From Tenacibaculum soleae (lineage in GTDB: Bacteria > Bacteroidota > Bacteroidia > Flavobacteriales > Flavobacteriaceae): DNA of 64,000 nt. Within the stretch, counting starts at the first letter, position 1. Each line of letters begins with the position of its first letter. The DNA is taken from the NCBI RefSeq assembly GCF_001693415.1, contig NZ_MAKX01000001.1:1258047-1322046 (forward strand), written 5' to 3'. This document shows positions 1-6,703 of the stretch, in pieces. The translations under genes were made by a program, and so were the position numbers. The notes below the pieces were generated by a model. It did not search any database, was not told where the DNA came from, and was given only the letters and a program-made list of their open reading frames with translations.

Positions 1-2
1 GA

Positions 3-21
3 GCCCACGCTGTACGTGGGC
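3..21. other. Short perfect hairpin at the window edge
   Basis: A 7-bp perfect inverted repeat (GCCCACG at 3-9, CGTGGGC at 15-21) with a 5-nt loop. It is GC-rich compared with its surroundings. No T-tract follows on either strand, so it is not a classical terminator. Its role is unknown; it may belong to the mobilisable element whose genes begin at 158. Positions 22-157 contain no gene that I can see. Confidence 0.4.
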
Positions 22-157
22 GTCTTAACTTCGATATTGGTGGATTTAAAATTGGCGATTTTCTGACCCCAAATCAAAAGCTAAACGCTTTATAAATTAA
101 TATGTCTTATTTTTACATCTGTAAATCTATTGCAAGATACTACAGATATTTTAAATG

Positions 158-388
158 TTAGGTTGTTTTAATATAGTTTTCTAAAGCTTTATTAATGATG
201 TATTTGATACTTTTATCTTCGTTTAAAGCTCGTTGTTTAATCTTTTTAAGCAGGTTTTTATCTAGGTAAAAAGAAAATTGAACTTCTTCAGTTTCTTTAA
301 CTGGGATAGGAACTACCTTTTGAATCGTTTTAACTTGGTTATTGGCTTTAGCTTTATTGATTAAATCATTAAAATTTTGTTTTTCCAT
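158..388 (-). CDS. Small ribbon-helix-helix-like protein, probable ParA partner
   Basis: A 76-residue protein. Residues 1-35 are polar and probably flexible. Residues 36-74 fit a ribbon-helix-helix fold: a beta strand (VQFSFYLD), a Lys-rich helix and a second helix (SIKYIINKALENYIK). Such small DNA-binding proteins are often encoded just downstream of small plasmid ParA ATPases and act as the centromere-binding, ParB-like partner. Here the gene follows the ParA gene on the same strand after 42 nt and is the last gene of the minus-strand element operon. The partner role is inferred from fold and position; no close family was recognised. Confidence 0.6.
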   Translation of the reverse strand: MEKQNFNDLINKAKANNQVKTIQKVVPIPVKETEEVQFSFYLDKNLLKKIKQRALNEDKSIKYIINKALENYIKTT

Positions 389-430
389 AATGCTAGAATT
401 GTAGTTTTATATAAATATGTATTTATAGAA

Positions 431-1018
431 TTATATGAGTTTTGTTAGTACTTCTTTTGTTAGGTTGTCTAATTGCTTTTGAGCATTTTTATTATTAACT
501 CCACCTACTAAAACCGAACGAGTAAAAGCAACCAAGTCAGATATACGAGTCTTGGCAATAGGAATGTTGTATTCTTCTAAGCTTATTAAAATATCTAGAG
601 TCAGTGTAGTATTGGGTTTAATCATATTAAAAACCAGCATAGATTTTTCTTGTTTGTTTTCGTTTTCAATTAATTCGATAGTACTGTTAATGGCTAATAA
701 ATCTAGTACACCTGCTTTGGTTGGTATAATGATTAAATCGGCTACCTGTATTAATTCAGGTAATTGTTGAGATAGGTAAGGCGGAGTGTCAATGAAAATG
801 AAATCATAGTCTAAATTTTGAATTTCTTTAATTCTTCCCTTGTACGGAATAATTTCAAAGTCTGTAACCAAATCTTTAACAGATGAAAGACTTCCTTGTA
901 AGTCTAAATCAAGAATAGCAACCGAAGCGTTTTTCGAAATGTTTTGTGCTAGGTTAAAAGTAAGTGTTGATTTACCTGTACCTCCTTTTTGATGTGTGAT
1001 AAGTATTTTTTTGCTCAT
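431..1018 (-). CDS. ParA-family partition ATPase
   Basis: A 195-residue MinD/ParA-type P-loop ATPase. The deviant Walker A motif KGGTGKST lies at residues 11-18, with its signature lysine at K11, and a Walker B-like stretch (DFIFIDTPP) is near residue 73. The length matches the short ParA proteins of plasmids and integrative elements, which lack an N-terminal HTH. It probably drives segregation or maintenance of the mobile element together with the small RHH protein downstream. The start codon lies inside the 3' end of the relaxase gene (47-nt overlap, different frame), so the two are probably translationally coupled. Confidence 0.88.
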   Translation of the reverse strand: MSKKILITHQKGGTGKSTLTFNLAQNISKNASVAILDLDLQGSLSSVKDLVTDFEIIPYKGRIKEIQNLDYDFIFIDTPPYLSQQLPELIQVADLIIIPTKAGVLDLLAINSTIELIENENKQEKSMLVFNMIKPNTTLTLDILISLEEYNIPIAKTRISDLVAFTRSVLVGGVNNKNAQKQLDNLTKEVLTKLI

Positions 1019-1892
1019 GGATGTTTTCTTTTGTAATTAAAGTTTCTTTTAACTTGATCTTGTTTTTCAGTTTTTTTATTTCTTTAGGAGAGCCATTTTT
1101 AAGTATGTATTGATTTTGAAATTTTTCGAGTTCTTTTCTTTTATAGTTAAAGAAAGCGTCGAAAGTTGTTTCGTTTGTGTTAATCCATTGCATTCTATCA
1201 AAACCTACACGATATTTATTTCCTCCAATAGACCTGTCAGTTTTTCTTTCTTTTGTAGTAGGAGTAAGTTTTAACCGTTGATTTTTACATTTTCTACTAA
1301 CAATAATGTGTATATGAGTGTTAATGCCAGGTTTCAGGTCACCTGCTTTGTAGCCTCCTTTTATAACTTCTTCGTTAGTTCCTTTAAATCGTCGGAAATG
1401 TTCAACTTTCCCGAAATAAACCAAGTCATCACCAGAAATTAGACCTTTTTCCTGTCTGTTAAAATTTGCAGCATAGTTGGTCATTACTTTTCTAGCATAT
1501 TCTATTATGATACGGTTATACTCTCTGTATTGAGTTGTATTTAATTGCCATATATCTTTAATTTCATCATTTTTAGAAATTATACTAAGAATATGTTTTA
1601 GTTCTTCTTGGCTAAAGCTAATAGTTGGAGCAAAATATTTAGCATCATTTTTACCTAACTTCTTTATGTTAGTGTCTATGGAATTGATAACTTCATTGGT
1701 GCTAATATTTTGTTCATTATGTGAAAAAAAGAATTGTTTTCTTCCTTCAATGTTCCTTTTAGCTTCAGAAGATTTTTGAACTAGTAACAATTTATCTAAA
1801 TCATGATTTTCCTTTTCTAAATATAATGCGAGATTAGAACAGCTACCAGTATTAGCAGCTCCTAATGTACTGTGAGGTTTGCTAATTGGCAT
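972..1892 (-). CDS. DUF5712-like relaxase (mobilisation protein)
   Basis: A 306-residue protein resembling the DUF5712/MobB relaxases of Bacteroidota mobilisable elements. The HxH metal-binding core of HUH nucleases is visible as HIHIIVSRK (H193 and H195). A Tyr-rich helix around residues 132-140 may hold the nicking tyrosine, but this is uncertain. The C-terminal third is strongly basic and probably coiled. It would nick oriT and lead the strand into a conjugation channel supplied by a helper element. The start overlaps the end of the BtgA-like gene by 11 nt, the usual arrangement of this pair. No type IV coupling or mating-pair genes are in view, so the element looks mobilisable, not self-transmissible. 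Confidence 0.75.
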   Translation of the reverse strand: MPISKPHSTLGAANTGSCSNLALYLEKENHDLDKLLLVQKSSEAKRNIEGRKQFFFSHNEQNISTNEVINSIDTNIKKLGKNDAKYFAPTISFSQEELKHILSIISKNDEIKDIWQLNTTQYREYNRIIIEYARKVMTNYAANFNRQEKGLISGDDLVYFGKVEHFRRFKGTNEEVIKGGYKAGDLKPGINTHIHIIVSRKCKNQRLKLTPTTKERKTDRSIGGNKYRVGFDRMQWINTNETTFDAFFNYKRKELEKFQNQYILKNGSPKEIKKLKNKIKLKETLITKENIHEQKNTYHTSKRRYR

Positions 1893-2397
1893 TGTTGAAA
1901 ATTGAGTTTAATTTACCTTTAAGTCCAGATTTGTTTTTTTGATCTATTAATTCACATATAGTGTAAATAGCTTCTTGTTCTTTTTTCATGTTTTTCTCAA
2001 TATCTTCTATTTTTTGAGAAATAATTTTAAGTTTTTGATTTGTAGTTTGTGTTCTTTCTGAATCAAATTTGTTTACTTTTATTATTGCATCTTGAATCCA
2101 TTTTGATAAATTTTCATATTGCTTTTTTTGCTCAGCAGAGTATTCAAAAATTTCATTTCTTAAAGGTTTTAGAATATCTCTTTCTTGAACTTTTAAGAAA
2201 GAAACAATTCGTTTATCTAACACCTTAATCATTGTAGCAGGATTATCATTTGTAGTTTCTAAGGGGTTGATACCTGTCTTTTTAAAATAAAGGATCATGG
2301 ACTCGGTAAAGTCTCCATATTTAGCACCGAATACATTGGAAATTTTTACTAACTCTTTATGATGGAATTCGTCAATAATTATACTTTTTTTCTTCAT
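1882..2397 (-). CDS. BfmA/BtgA-family mobilisation accessory protein
   Basis: A 171-residue protein. The N-terminal part (about 1-50) looks like a small DNA-binding module, including FGAKYGDFTESMILYFKKTG, and resembles the BtgA/BfmA family. Residues 60-155 are charged and heptad-like, typical of a coiled-coil oligomerisation segment. BtgA-type proteins bind oriT and load the relaxase encoded just downstream. That the relaxase gene overlaps the 3' end of this one supports the assignment. A large hairpin 120 nt upstream (2517-2556) is a candidate binding region. The assignment rests on recalled family features and gene order. Confidence 0.7.
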   Translation of the reverse strand: MKKKSIIIDEFHHKELVKISNVFGAKYGDFTESMILYFKKTGINPLETTNDNPATMIKVLDKRIVSFLKVQERDILKPLRNEIFEYSAEQKKQYENLSKWIQDAIIKVNKFDSERTQTTNQKLKIISQKIEDIEKNMKKEQEAIYTICELIDQKNKSGLKGKLNSIFNNAN

Positions 2398-2516
2398 GTT
2401 ATAATTTTTAGCACTGTTATTCAGTGGGTTAAGTTCTTGGTTATAGTTTGGTTATAAAGTTTTATAAATAGTTGATGAATGTAATAATCACATTTACAGT
2501 AGTTAAGCCTCGCAGA

Positions 2517-2556
2517 GCAAGTTGAATAATAGGGGTTTTGCCCCTGTTCAACTTGC
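2517..2556. other. Large imperfect hairpin, candidate oriT
   Basis: Arms GCAAGTTGAA (2517-2526) and TTCAACTTGC (2547-2556) pair perfectly over 10 bp. An inner AGGGG/CCCCT stem (2531-2535 with 2541-2545) is separated from them by a small internal loop. No T-tract follows the stem on either strand, which argues against a simple terminator. It sits between the primase-like gene and the mobilisation genes, where oriT is commonly found in Bacteroidota mobilisable elements. The oriT role is inference. Confidence 0.45.
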
Positions 2557-2565
2557 TACCTTAAA

Positions 2566-3411
2566 TCAGGTACATTTTGACATTAGATAATCGTTTAGAT
2601 CATTATAGTTTTTATAATGAATTCTACAGTCAATTAACTCTTTAGATACTTTTTTTTGAAGGTGTTTTAAAGCTTTGTTTCCAGCTTCATCATTATCAAA
2701 AAAGCATTTGGTTTTTGAATAACCTTTAATTAGTTCAGGAATCTTTTGCGTAAGAGAAGTAGAATTCAAAATGATAAAATTTTCATTTGGAATTATTTTT
2801 TTTAAAGTCAAATAAGAAAGAAAGTCAGACCAAGATTCGAATAAAGAAATTATACCAGAATTATTGTTAATTGTTGTAATAGCTTTTTTGCCTAAACAGC
2901 CTTTAAAGTATTTATTTCTAATTTCTAGCCCACCTAAATCATTCATAAATCCAACTCCGAAATACTCTTTTTTAGCATTGAAAGAGTAGTGAACTTGAAA
3001 TAAAAAACGCTTAGCAAATTCTATATTTATCTTTCTAGTAGATAGATAATTTAATAACAGCGGATTGGTTAGTTCGGTTATCTTCTTAATGGAATACGTA
3101 TTAGCTGGAGGTTGTTTTTTTTGAGGTTGCTGATGAAAAGAAAAACTATTTGTGTTTAAAGTATCCAATACTTGTTTAATAGAACAGTTATTGATTTTTT
3201 GAATAAAATCGATAATTGTGCCTCCAACACCTTCTCCGAAATCGTACCAAATATTTTTAGTAATATCGACTTTGAATGAAGGTGTTTTTTCATTCCTAAA
3301 AGGAGAGCAAAACCAAACAGAATTTGGAGTGTTTTTTACAGGAGTAAATCCTTGTTTTTTTAAGTAAGAAACAAAGTCTATTTTTTTAGCTTTAGAACAG
3401 TTTATTTTCAT
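2566..3411 (-). CDS. CHC2-like/Toprim primase-like protein of a mobile element
   Basis: I place the start at the ATG at 3411 (protein MKINCSKAKK...). An upstream in-frame extension to 3504 would run through the TGATGAC repeat array. The N-terminal module keeps the CHC2-primase shape (CSPFRNEKTPSF... GEGVGGTIIDFI), but only the first of the usual zinc ligands remains: the His is Arg and the paired cysteines are gone. The C-terminal half is Toprim-like, with an acidic ESWSD stretch and FFDNDEAG. It is probably used in replication of the element, perhaps with the helicase encoded upstream. Whether it is an active primase cannot be told, given the missing ligands. Confidence 0.72.
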   Translation of the reverse strand: MKINCSKAKKIDFVSYLKKQGFTPVKNTPNSVWFCSPFRNEKTPSFKVDITKNIWYDFGEGVGGTIIDFIQKINNCSIKQVLDTLNTNSFSFHQQPQKKQPPANTYSIKKITELTNPLLLNYLSTRKINIEFAKRFLFQVHYSFNAKKEYFGVGFMNDLGGLEIRNKYFKGCLGKKAITTINNNSGIISLFESWSDFLSYLTLKKIIPNENFIILNSTSLTQKIPELIKGYSKTKCFFDNDEAGNKALKHLQKKVSKELIDCRIHYKNYNDLNDYLMSKCT

Positions 3412-3442
3412 AATTCGTGGTGTATAAAAAAATGTGTAAAAG

Positions 3443-3651
3443 TTGATGATTTGATGACGAAACGTCTGTGTTTCTTTATTTGTAAGACTTTGTTGCGTCA
3501 TCAAAATGTCATCAAGTCATCAGTTTTTTTCTATTGATGTCATCAACTTTAAATCTTGATGACGCTTTGATGACGATTTTGATGACGGCTTAACCTATTG
3601 TATTTACTAGGTTTATTAACTAAAAAGTTTACTCTGTCATCAAATCATCAA
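3443..3651. repeat. Iteron-like array of TTGATGACG 9-mers
   Basis: At least ten copies of TTGATGAC(G) or its complement occur here. Forward-type copies are at 3443 (variant), 3451, 3556, 3567 and 3579. Reverse-type copies (CGTCATCAA and variants) are at 3496, 3507, 3515, 3635 and 3644. A perfect inverted pair with one central base, TTGATG-T-CATCAA, lies at 3534-3546. Within sub-arrays the copies start 11-12 nt apart, about one helical turn. The array fills the gap between the primase-like and helicase genes. The last copies fall inside the final codons of the helicase gene (FDDLMTE). Confidence 0.75.
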
Positions 3652-4834
3652 AGTTTTTGAGTAAAAATGTTTTTTTAAGTGTAAAAAACCTTCCTTTTGT
3701 GTTTAATAACACAATTTCACCATCGCTAAGAATAGAGAATTTTTGATACTTAAAACAGTTGTTTTTTTGAGGTAATTTCCAGTTGTTTTTAAGTAGTTTT
3801 CTAAGTTGTGTTAAATCGGTTTTAATACGAGTTTTATTTAAAGCGTTTAGCAAATCCATTATACTGAAATTGATTTCTTCTAAATCGAATTTTTCCATAA
3901 CACTAATTAGTAAATGGGCAATTTCTTTTTCAACTCTATTTCGGTTGTTATTTACAAGTTTGGTTAAAGCTGTAGTGTGAATTTGTTGTGGGGTAAACCA
4001 CATTCTAGTTTTTCTTTCACTAGCAAATTCTCGTTTTAATGTAAAGTTTAAGAATGCAGGAATTTCAGATGTTAATTTGCTCAGAAAATTAACATCTTCA
4101 AACTGTAGTTTTGGAATCTTAATAACCCAAAATCGAATTTCATCAGCATCAATTTTAATAAAAGAATCTTCTTTGTTGCTGCACATAATAAACTTGCCGA
4201 AAAAGTCCACTTCAAAACGTTCTTTTCCTTTAGCTTCTATTTTGTTTTTATTAGCAGTTGATAAGTATTTTATTTTTTCAGTTATTTCTTCTTTTTGCAC
4301 AAAGGCTTCGTCCATTCCTGATATTAACTTATTCCCCCAGTCTAGATTAAAATTACTGTTAATGGAGTGGCTATCTAAGTAACTCATATTGTGTCCAAAG
4401 ACTTCTTTAAGATATTTTAGAAATGAACTTTTACCTGTTGCTCTTTCCTTACTGACTAAACATAAAACAGGTAATGAATGTGTTGGTTTTTCATACAATA
4501 GTTTAAAGTAATCTAATCCATACTCTAGTTGACTACCGAAAATGTGTTTGAAGAAGTTTAAGGTATTTTGTATTTCTCCATTTTTAGGTTTATGAGAAAG
4601 AGGGGAGTAAGTGTTATAGAAACTATGAATGGTTTTAGAAAAATTAATGTGATTAGGGAAACATATGCTTCCATCGTATTTTGGGATTTTAGTTAAATAG
4701 TTTCTGTTATGATCTTGTATAATGGTATTTCTATCCCATTTTATAAGAGTTTCATTAAATTGATTATGAATTGTTGGGACTTGAACTATTTTAAAATAAG
4801 ACGTACCAATTCTTAAGTATGGTATTTGTTCCAT
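3629..4834 (-). CDS. DUF5906-type (D5-like) replication helicase
   Basis: A 401-residue superfamily-3/D5-like ATPase. A degenerate Walker A reads SKERATGKSS (GKS at 134-136). A Walker B-like ISGMDEAF is near 172-178. A sensor region (FIMCSNKEDSF) is followed by an acidic/Arg stretch (DADEIRFW). The N-terminal 90 residues lack a recognisable primase domain, so it is the helicase part of a primase-helicase system, with the CHC2/Toprim-like protein downstream as a plausible partner. It is preceded by the HTH gene and followed by the iteron array, a replication-module layout. It is probably the replication initiator or helicase of the element. Confidence 0.75.
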   Translation of the reverse strand: MEQIPYLRIGTSYFKIVQVPTIHNQFNETLIKWDRNTIIQDHNRNYLTKIPKYDGSICFPNHINFSKTIHSFYNTYSPLSHKPKNGEIQNTLNFFKHIFGSQLEYGLDYFKLLYEKPTHSLPVLCLVSKERATGKSSFLKYLKEVFGHNMSYLDSHSINSNFNLDWGNKLISGMDEAFVQKEEITEKIKYLSTANKNKIEAKGKERFEVDFFGKFIMCSNKEDSFIKIDADEIRFWVIKIPKLQFEDVNFLSKLTSEIPAFLNFTLKREFASERKTRMWFTPQQIHTTALTKLVNNNRNRVEKEIAHLLISVMEKFDLEEINFSIMDLLNALNKTRIKTDLTQLRKLLKNNWKLPQKNNCFKYQKFSILSDGEIVLLNTKGRFFTLKKTFLLKNFDDLMTE

Positions 4835-4902
4835 AATTAATTAGAGAATAAACCGTATATTTGTATTACACGGTAGTTAATACTGTGTTTTGGAAAAAAT
4901 TT

Positions 4903-4933
4903 AAAGCGTGATTGGTAGAAGCAATCACGCTTT
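4903..4933 (-). terminator. Terminator after the HTH gene
   Basis: A 12-bp perfect stem (AAAGCGTGATTG at 4903-4914, complement at 4922-4933) with a 7-nt loop. On the minus strand it is followed by a T-rich run (TTTAAATTTTTT). The promoter-proximal arm overlaps the last codons and TGA of the HTH gene. Confidence 0.75.
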
Positions 4934-5221
4934 TCTTTTATACTTGAAGTTTTTCAATGTTTGATCTTTATTGAAAATTTGGTAATGGTGGATTAGTTTT
5001 CTTTTAGGTCCAACTTTTTGAACCTCTATGCGTCCATCATTAATGTAATTGTCAATCGATTGTTTTGACAATTTTAAGATTTGAGCAGCCTCAGCTCTTG
5101 TGTAATAATTAAGAGTATAGTCCTCAGGTTTTTCTTTTATTTCAAGAACTATTTTTTTTAATTCATTTAATTGATTAAAAATTTGTCCAAATGGATCTAC
5201 ATATGTTTGTGCCATAATCAT
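4925..5221 (-). CDS. Helix-turn-helix (excisionase-like) DNA-binding protein
   Basis: A 98-residue protein; a second possible start, MAQTYVD, is 6 nt downstream. Residues 39-68 are a MerR/excisionase-type HTH (YYTRAEAAQILKLSKQSIDN followed by YINDGRIEVQKVG). Small HTH_17-type proteins of this kind are common in Bacteroidota integrative elements, where they act as excisionase or as regulators of replication and mobilisation genes. A 22-bp palindrome lies 47 nt upstream and may be its operator. It is the first gene of the minus-strand replication/mobilisation block, though a terminator separates it from the helicase. Confidence 0.78.
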   Translation of the reverse strand: MIMAQTYVDPFGQIFNQLNELKKIVLEIKEKPEDYTLNYYTRAEAAQILKLSKQSIDNYINDGRIEVQKVGPKRKLIHHYQIFNKDQTLKNFKYKRKA

Positions 5222-5267
5222 GTGTTTTTTTGTTTATCTAGCACAAATATGAGAGGTAAGATATAAG

Positions 5268-5289
5268 AGAATTAATTCGAATTAATTCT
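5268..5289. promoter_or_regulatory. 22-bp perfect palindrome, candidate operator
   Basis: AGAATTAATTC (5268-5278) is followed immediately by its reverse complement (5279-5289). It can also be read as two direct GAATTAATTC copies. It lies between the stop codon of the 5301-5966 gene and the HTH gene start. No T-tract follows on the minus strand, so an operator seems more likely than a terminator. Confidence 0.45.
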
Positions 5290-5300
5290 TTTATATGTTA

Positions 5301-5966
5301 TTATTGAAATTTTTCTAAAAATGATTTAATTTTTATTCTTTCTTTAATAAAATCATTTTCAAGAAGTATAGGAACGTATACCTTGTACTCATCTTTTTTG
5401 AATAAACTTTCTAAATTTTCTTTTGTTAATTTATTGAAAGCATTTTTTAATGTTCCGCTATTCGTTATTTTTTTTTCTTTTTTTACTATCATTTTACAAA
5501 TAGTTATTCTGTCTTTATCACTTTGTAAGAAACTATCTTTTCTGTAAAATTTTTCTTCTAGTAAATATTTTAAGGCTACTAACTTATATTGTGAGATTTT
5601 TTTTCTTCCAGCTTTAATTTTTACTTGATTATTTGTCTCCTTAGTAAAAGGAATCAGCATAGGTATTTTTTTTAACTGAAACCAAATAAAAAATATTAAA
5701 AGCCCTATAATTAATCCAAACCCTAAATAATTAATAGTTGCATTGCTAGAATTAAGTCTTATTAAAGATTTCATTAAAGTACCTGGAGCAATTAAAAGGG
5801 TAAGAGAAAATAATAATTTTAATCTATCTACATTTGGATTCCAATTAATTTTACCATTCCAGAGATAGGGAGCTAGCTTCTTAGTGTATTGTCTTGAAAA
5901 TACGCCTATTTGAATTAAGTAAATTCCAATGAATAACAAAAAAAGAGGAACGTAATAATTTGTCAT
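5301..5966 (-). CDS. Membrane protein of unknown function
   Basis: A 221-residue protein of no family I recognise. The N-terminal half has three hydrophobic segments, at about residues 4-22 (VPLFLLFIGIYLIQIGVF), 48-66 and 80-98. The C-terminal half (about 105-221) is soluble and rich in Lys, Ile and Asn. This suggests a small inner-membrane anchor with a cytoplasmic domain. It is probably cargo of the mobile element, being the outermost gene before ssrA and on the same strand as the rest of the element. It has no visible enzyme motif. Confidence 0.55.
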   Translation of the reverse strand: MTNYYVPLFLLFIGIYLIQIGVFSRQYTKKLAPYLWNGKINWNPNVDRLKLLFSLTLLIAPGTLMKSLIRLNSSNATINYLGFGLIIGLLIFFIWFQLKKIPMLIPFTKETNNQVKIKAGRKKISQYKLVALKYLLEEKFYRKDSFLQSDKDRITICKMIVKKEKKITNSGTLKNAFNKLTKENLESLFKKDEYKVYVPILLENDFIKERIKIKSFLEKFQ

Positions 5967-6087
5967 AATTTTATATTTAATTAAGTTTAATTAGGATAAA
6001 ACTATTAATTTTGAAGAGAAGTGACAAATTAGAGTTTTGACATTTAATAAGTTAAGATTATCAACGCGATTATCAACTCAAAATAAA

Positions 6088-6118
6088 AACCCTCATAAAC
6101 ACTGGGTTTATAAGGGTT
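6088..6118 (-). terminator. Terminator of ssrA
   Basis: The arms AACCCTCATAAAC (6088-6100) and GTTTATAAGGGTT (6106-6118) pair over 13 bp with one wobble and a 5-nt loop. On the minus strand a T-rich tail (TTTATTTT) follows. It starts six bases after the tmRNA 3' end. Confidence 0.85.
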
Positions 6119-6123
6119 AAAAG

Positions 6124-6514
6124 TGGAGACGCCGAGAATCGAACTCGGGTCCAAACAAGCAGCTCAAAGGCTTTCTACATACTTAGTTCTTTCTTAATTT
6201 TCGACTTATAACTGATTAAGAACAATCTGTTAAAAGCTTATCTTCTTTAGTTTCGAAAACTAGCCAAAGTTTCAAGTTTTCTATGTTTACTTTTACGATG
6301 CCCAAAAGTGAAACGCCGTAAACCAAGGCTGTTCGTGGACATAAAGCTTGCACACCTTGTGTGCCTAGGCCAATCCTACTATAATTCGGATTAAGCAGCT
6401 AAAGCGTAGTTATCTTCGCCGTTTAAAAAGTTGAAAAAAGTTTAACGAGTAATCTCTTCACTCCTCGGTATGCTTACATTATCACTGACCTTGCTGTCAA
6501 AACCAGTCGTCCCC
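6124..6514 (-). ncRNA. ssrA: tmRNA (transfer-messenger RNA)
   Basis: This is the rescue RNA for stalled ribosomes. The 5' end reads GGGGACGACTGGTTTTGACA and the 3' end reads GTTCGATTCTCGGCGTCTCC plus the discriminator A. The 7-bp acceptor stem (GGGGACG with CGTCTCC) includes the G3-U pair needed for alanylation. CCA is not encoded and must be added. The tag frame on the minus strand (6420-6391) encodes GEDNYALAA followed by TAA, a typical Bacteroidota-style tag. Its terminator follows directly, and a TATATTTG promoter lies about 75 nt upstream. The 3' end of ssrA is a common integration target, and a mobilisable element lies directly beyond it. Confidence 0.97.
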
Positions 6515-6588
6515 AATATGTTAAAGATTTCAATATTTTCTGGTAAAAAAATAAAAACTAATTACTTTTTATAAAAAAATATGGGCTG

Positions 6589-6616
6589 CAAATATATGAA
6601 AATACTATTTGTACAA
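6589..6616 (-). promoter_or_regulatory. Promoter of ssrA
   Basis: On the minus strand TTG (6616-6614) and TATATTTG (6596-6589) are separated by 17 nt. This matches the Bacteroidota -33 TTG / -7 TAnnTTTG consensus. The mature tmRNA 5' end is about 75 nt further on, implying a processed 5' leader. Confidence 0.65.
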
Positions 6617-6703
6617 TACTTTTAAATCAAGTATTTTCGCCTACGCTGTTTTAATTTACAACAATAATAGTTAATTTGTTTAATTTTTATAAAAAAAAGA
6701 AGA

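Noticed and set aside
2517..2556. Hairpin as an intrinsic terminator of the primase-like gene
   Set aside because: Neither strand has a T-tract after the stem, unlike the other terminators of this window.
3412..3504. N-terminal extension of the primase-like protein
   Set aside because: The extra 31 residues come from the repeat region and resemble no family start; the ATG at 3411 begins the CHC2-like domain at the usual distance.
3443..3651. Short TGATGAC repeats as a CRISPR array
   Set aside because: The repeats are 9 bp in both orientations with 2-3-bp gaps; there are no cas genes. An iteron array fits better.
4856..4863. TATATTTG on the plus strand as a promoter
   Set aside because: No plus-strand gene follows; all surrounding genes are on the minus strand. 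It is probably a chance match in AT-rich DNA.
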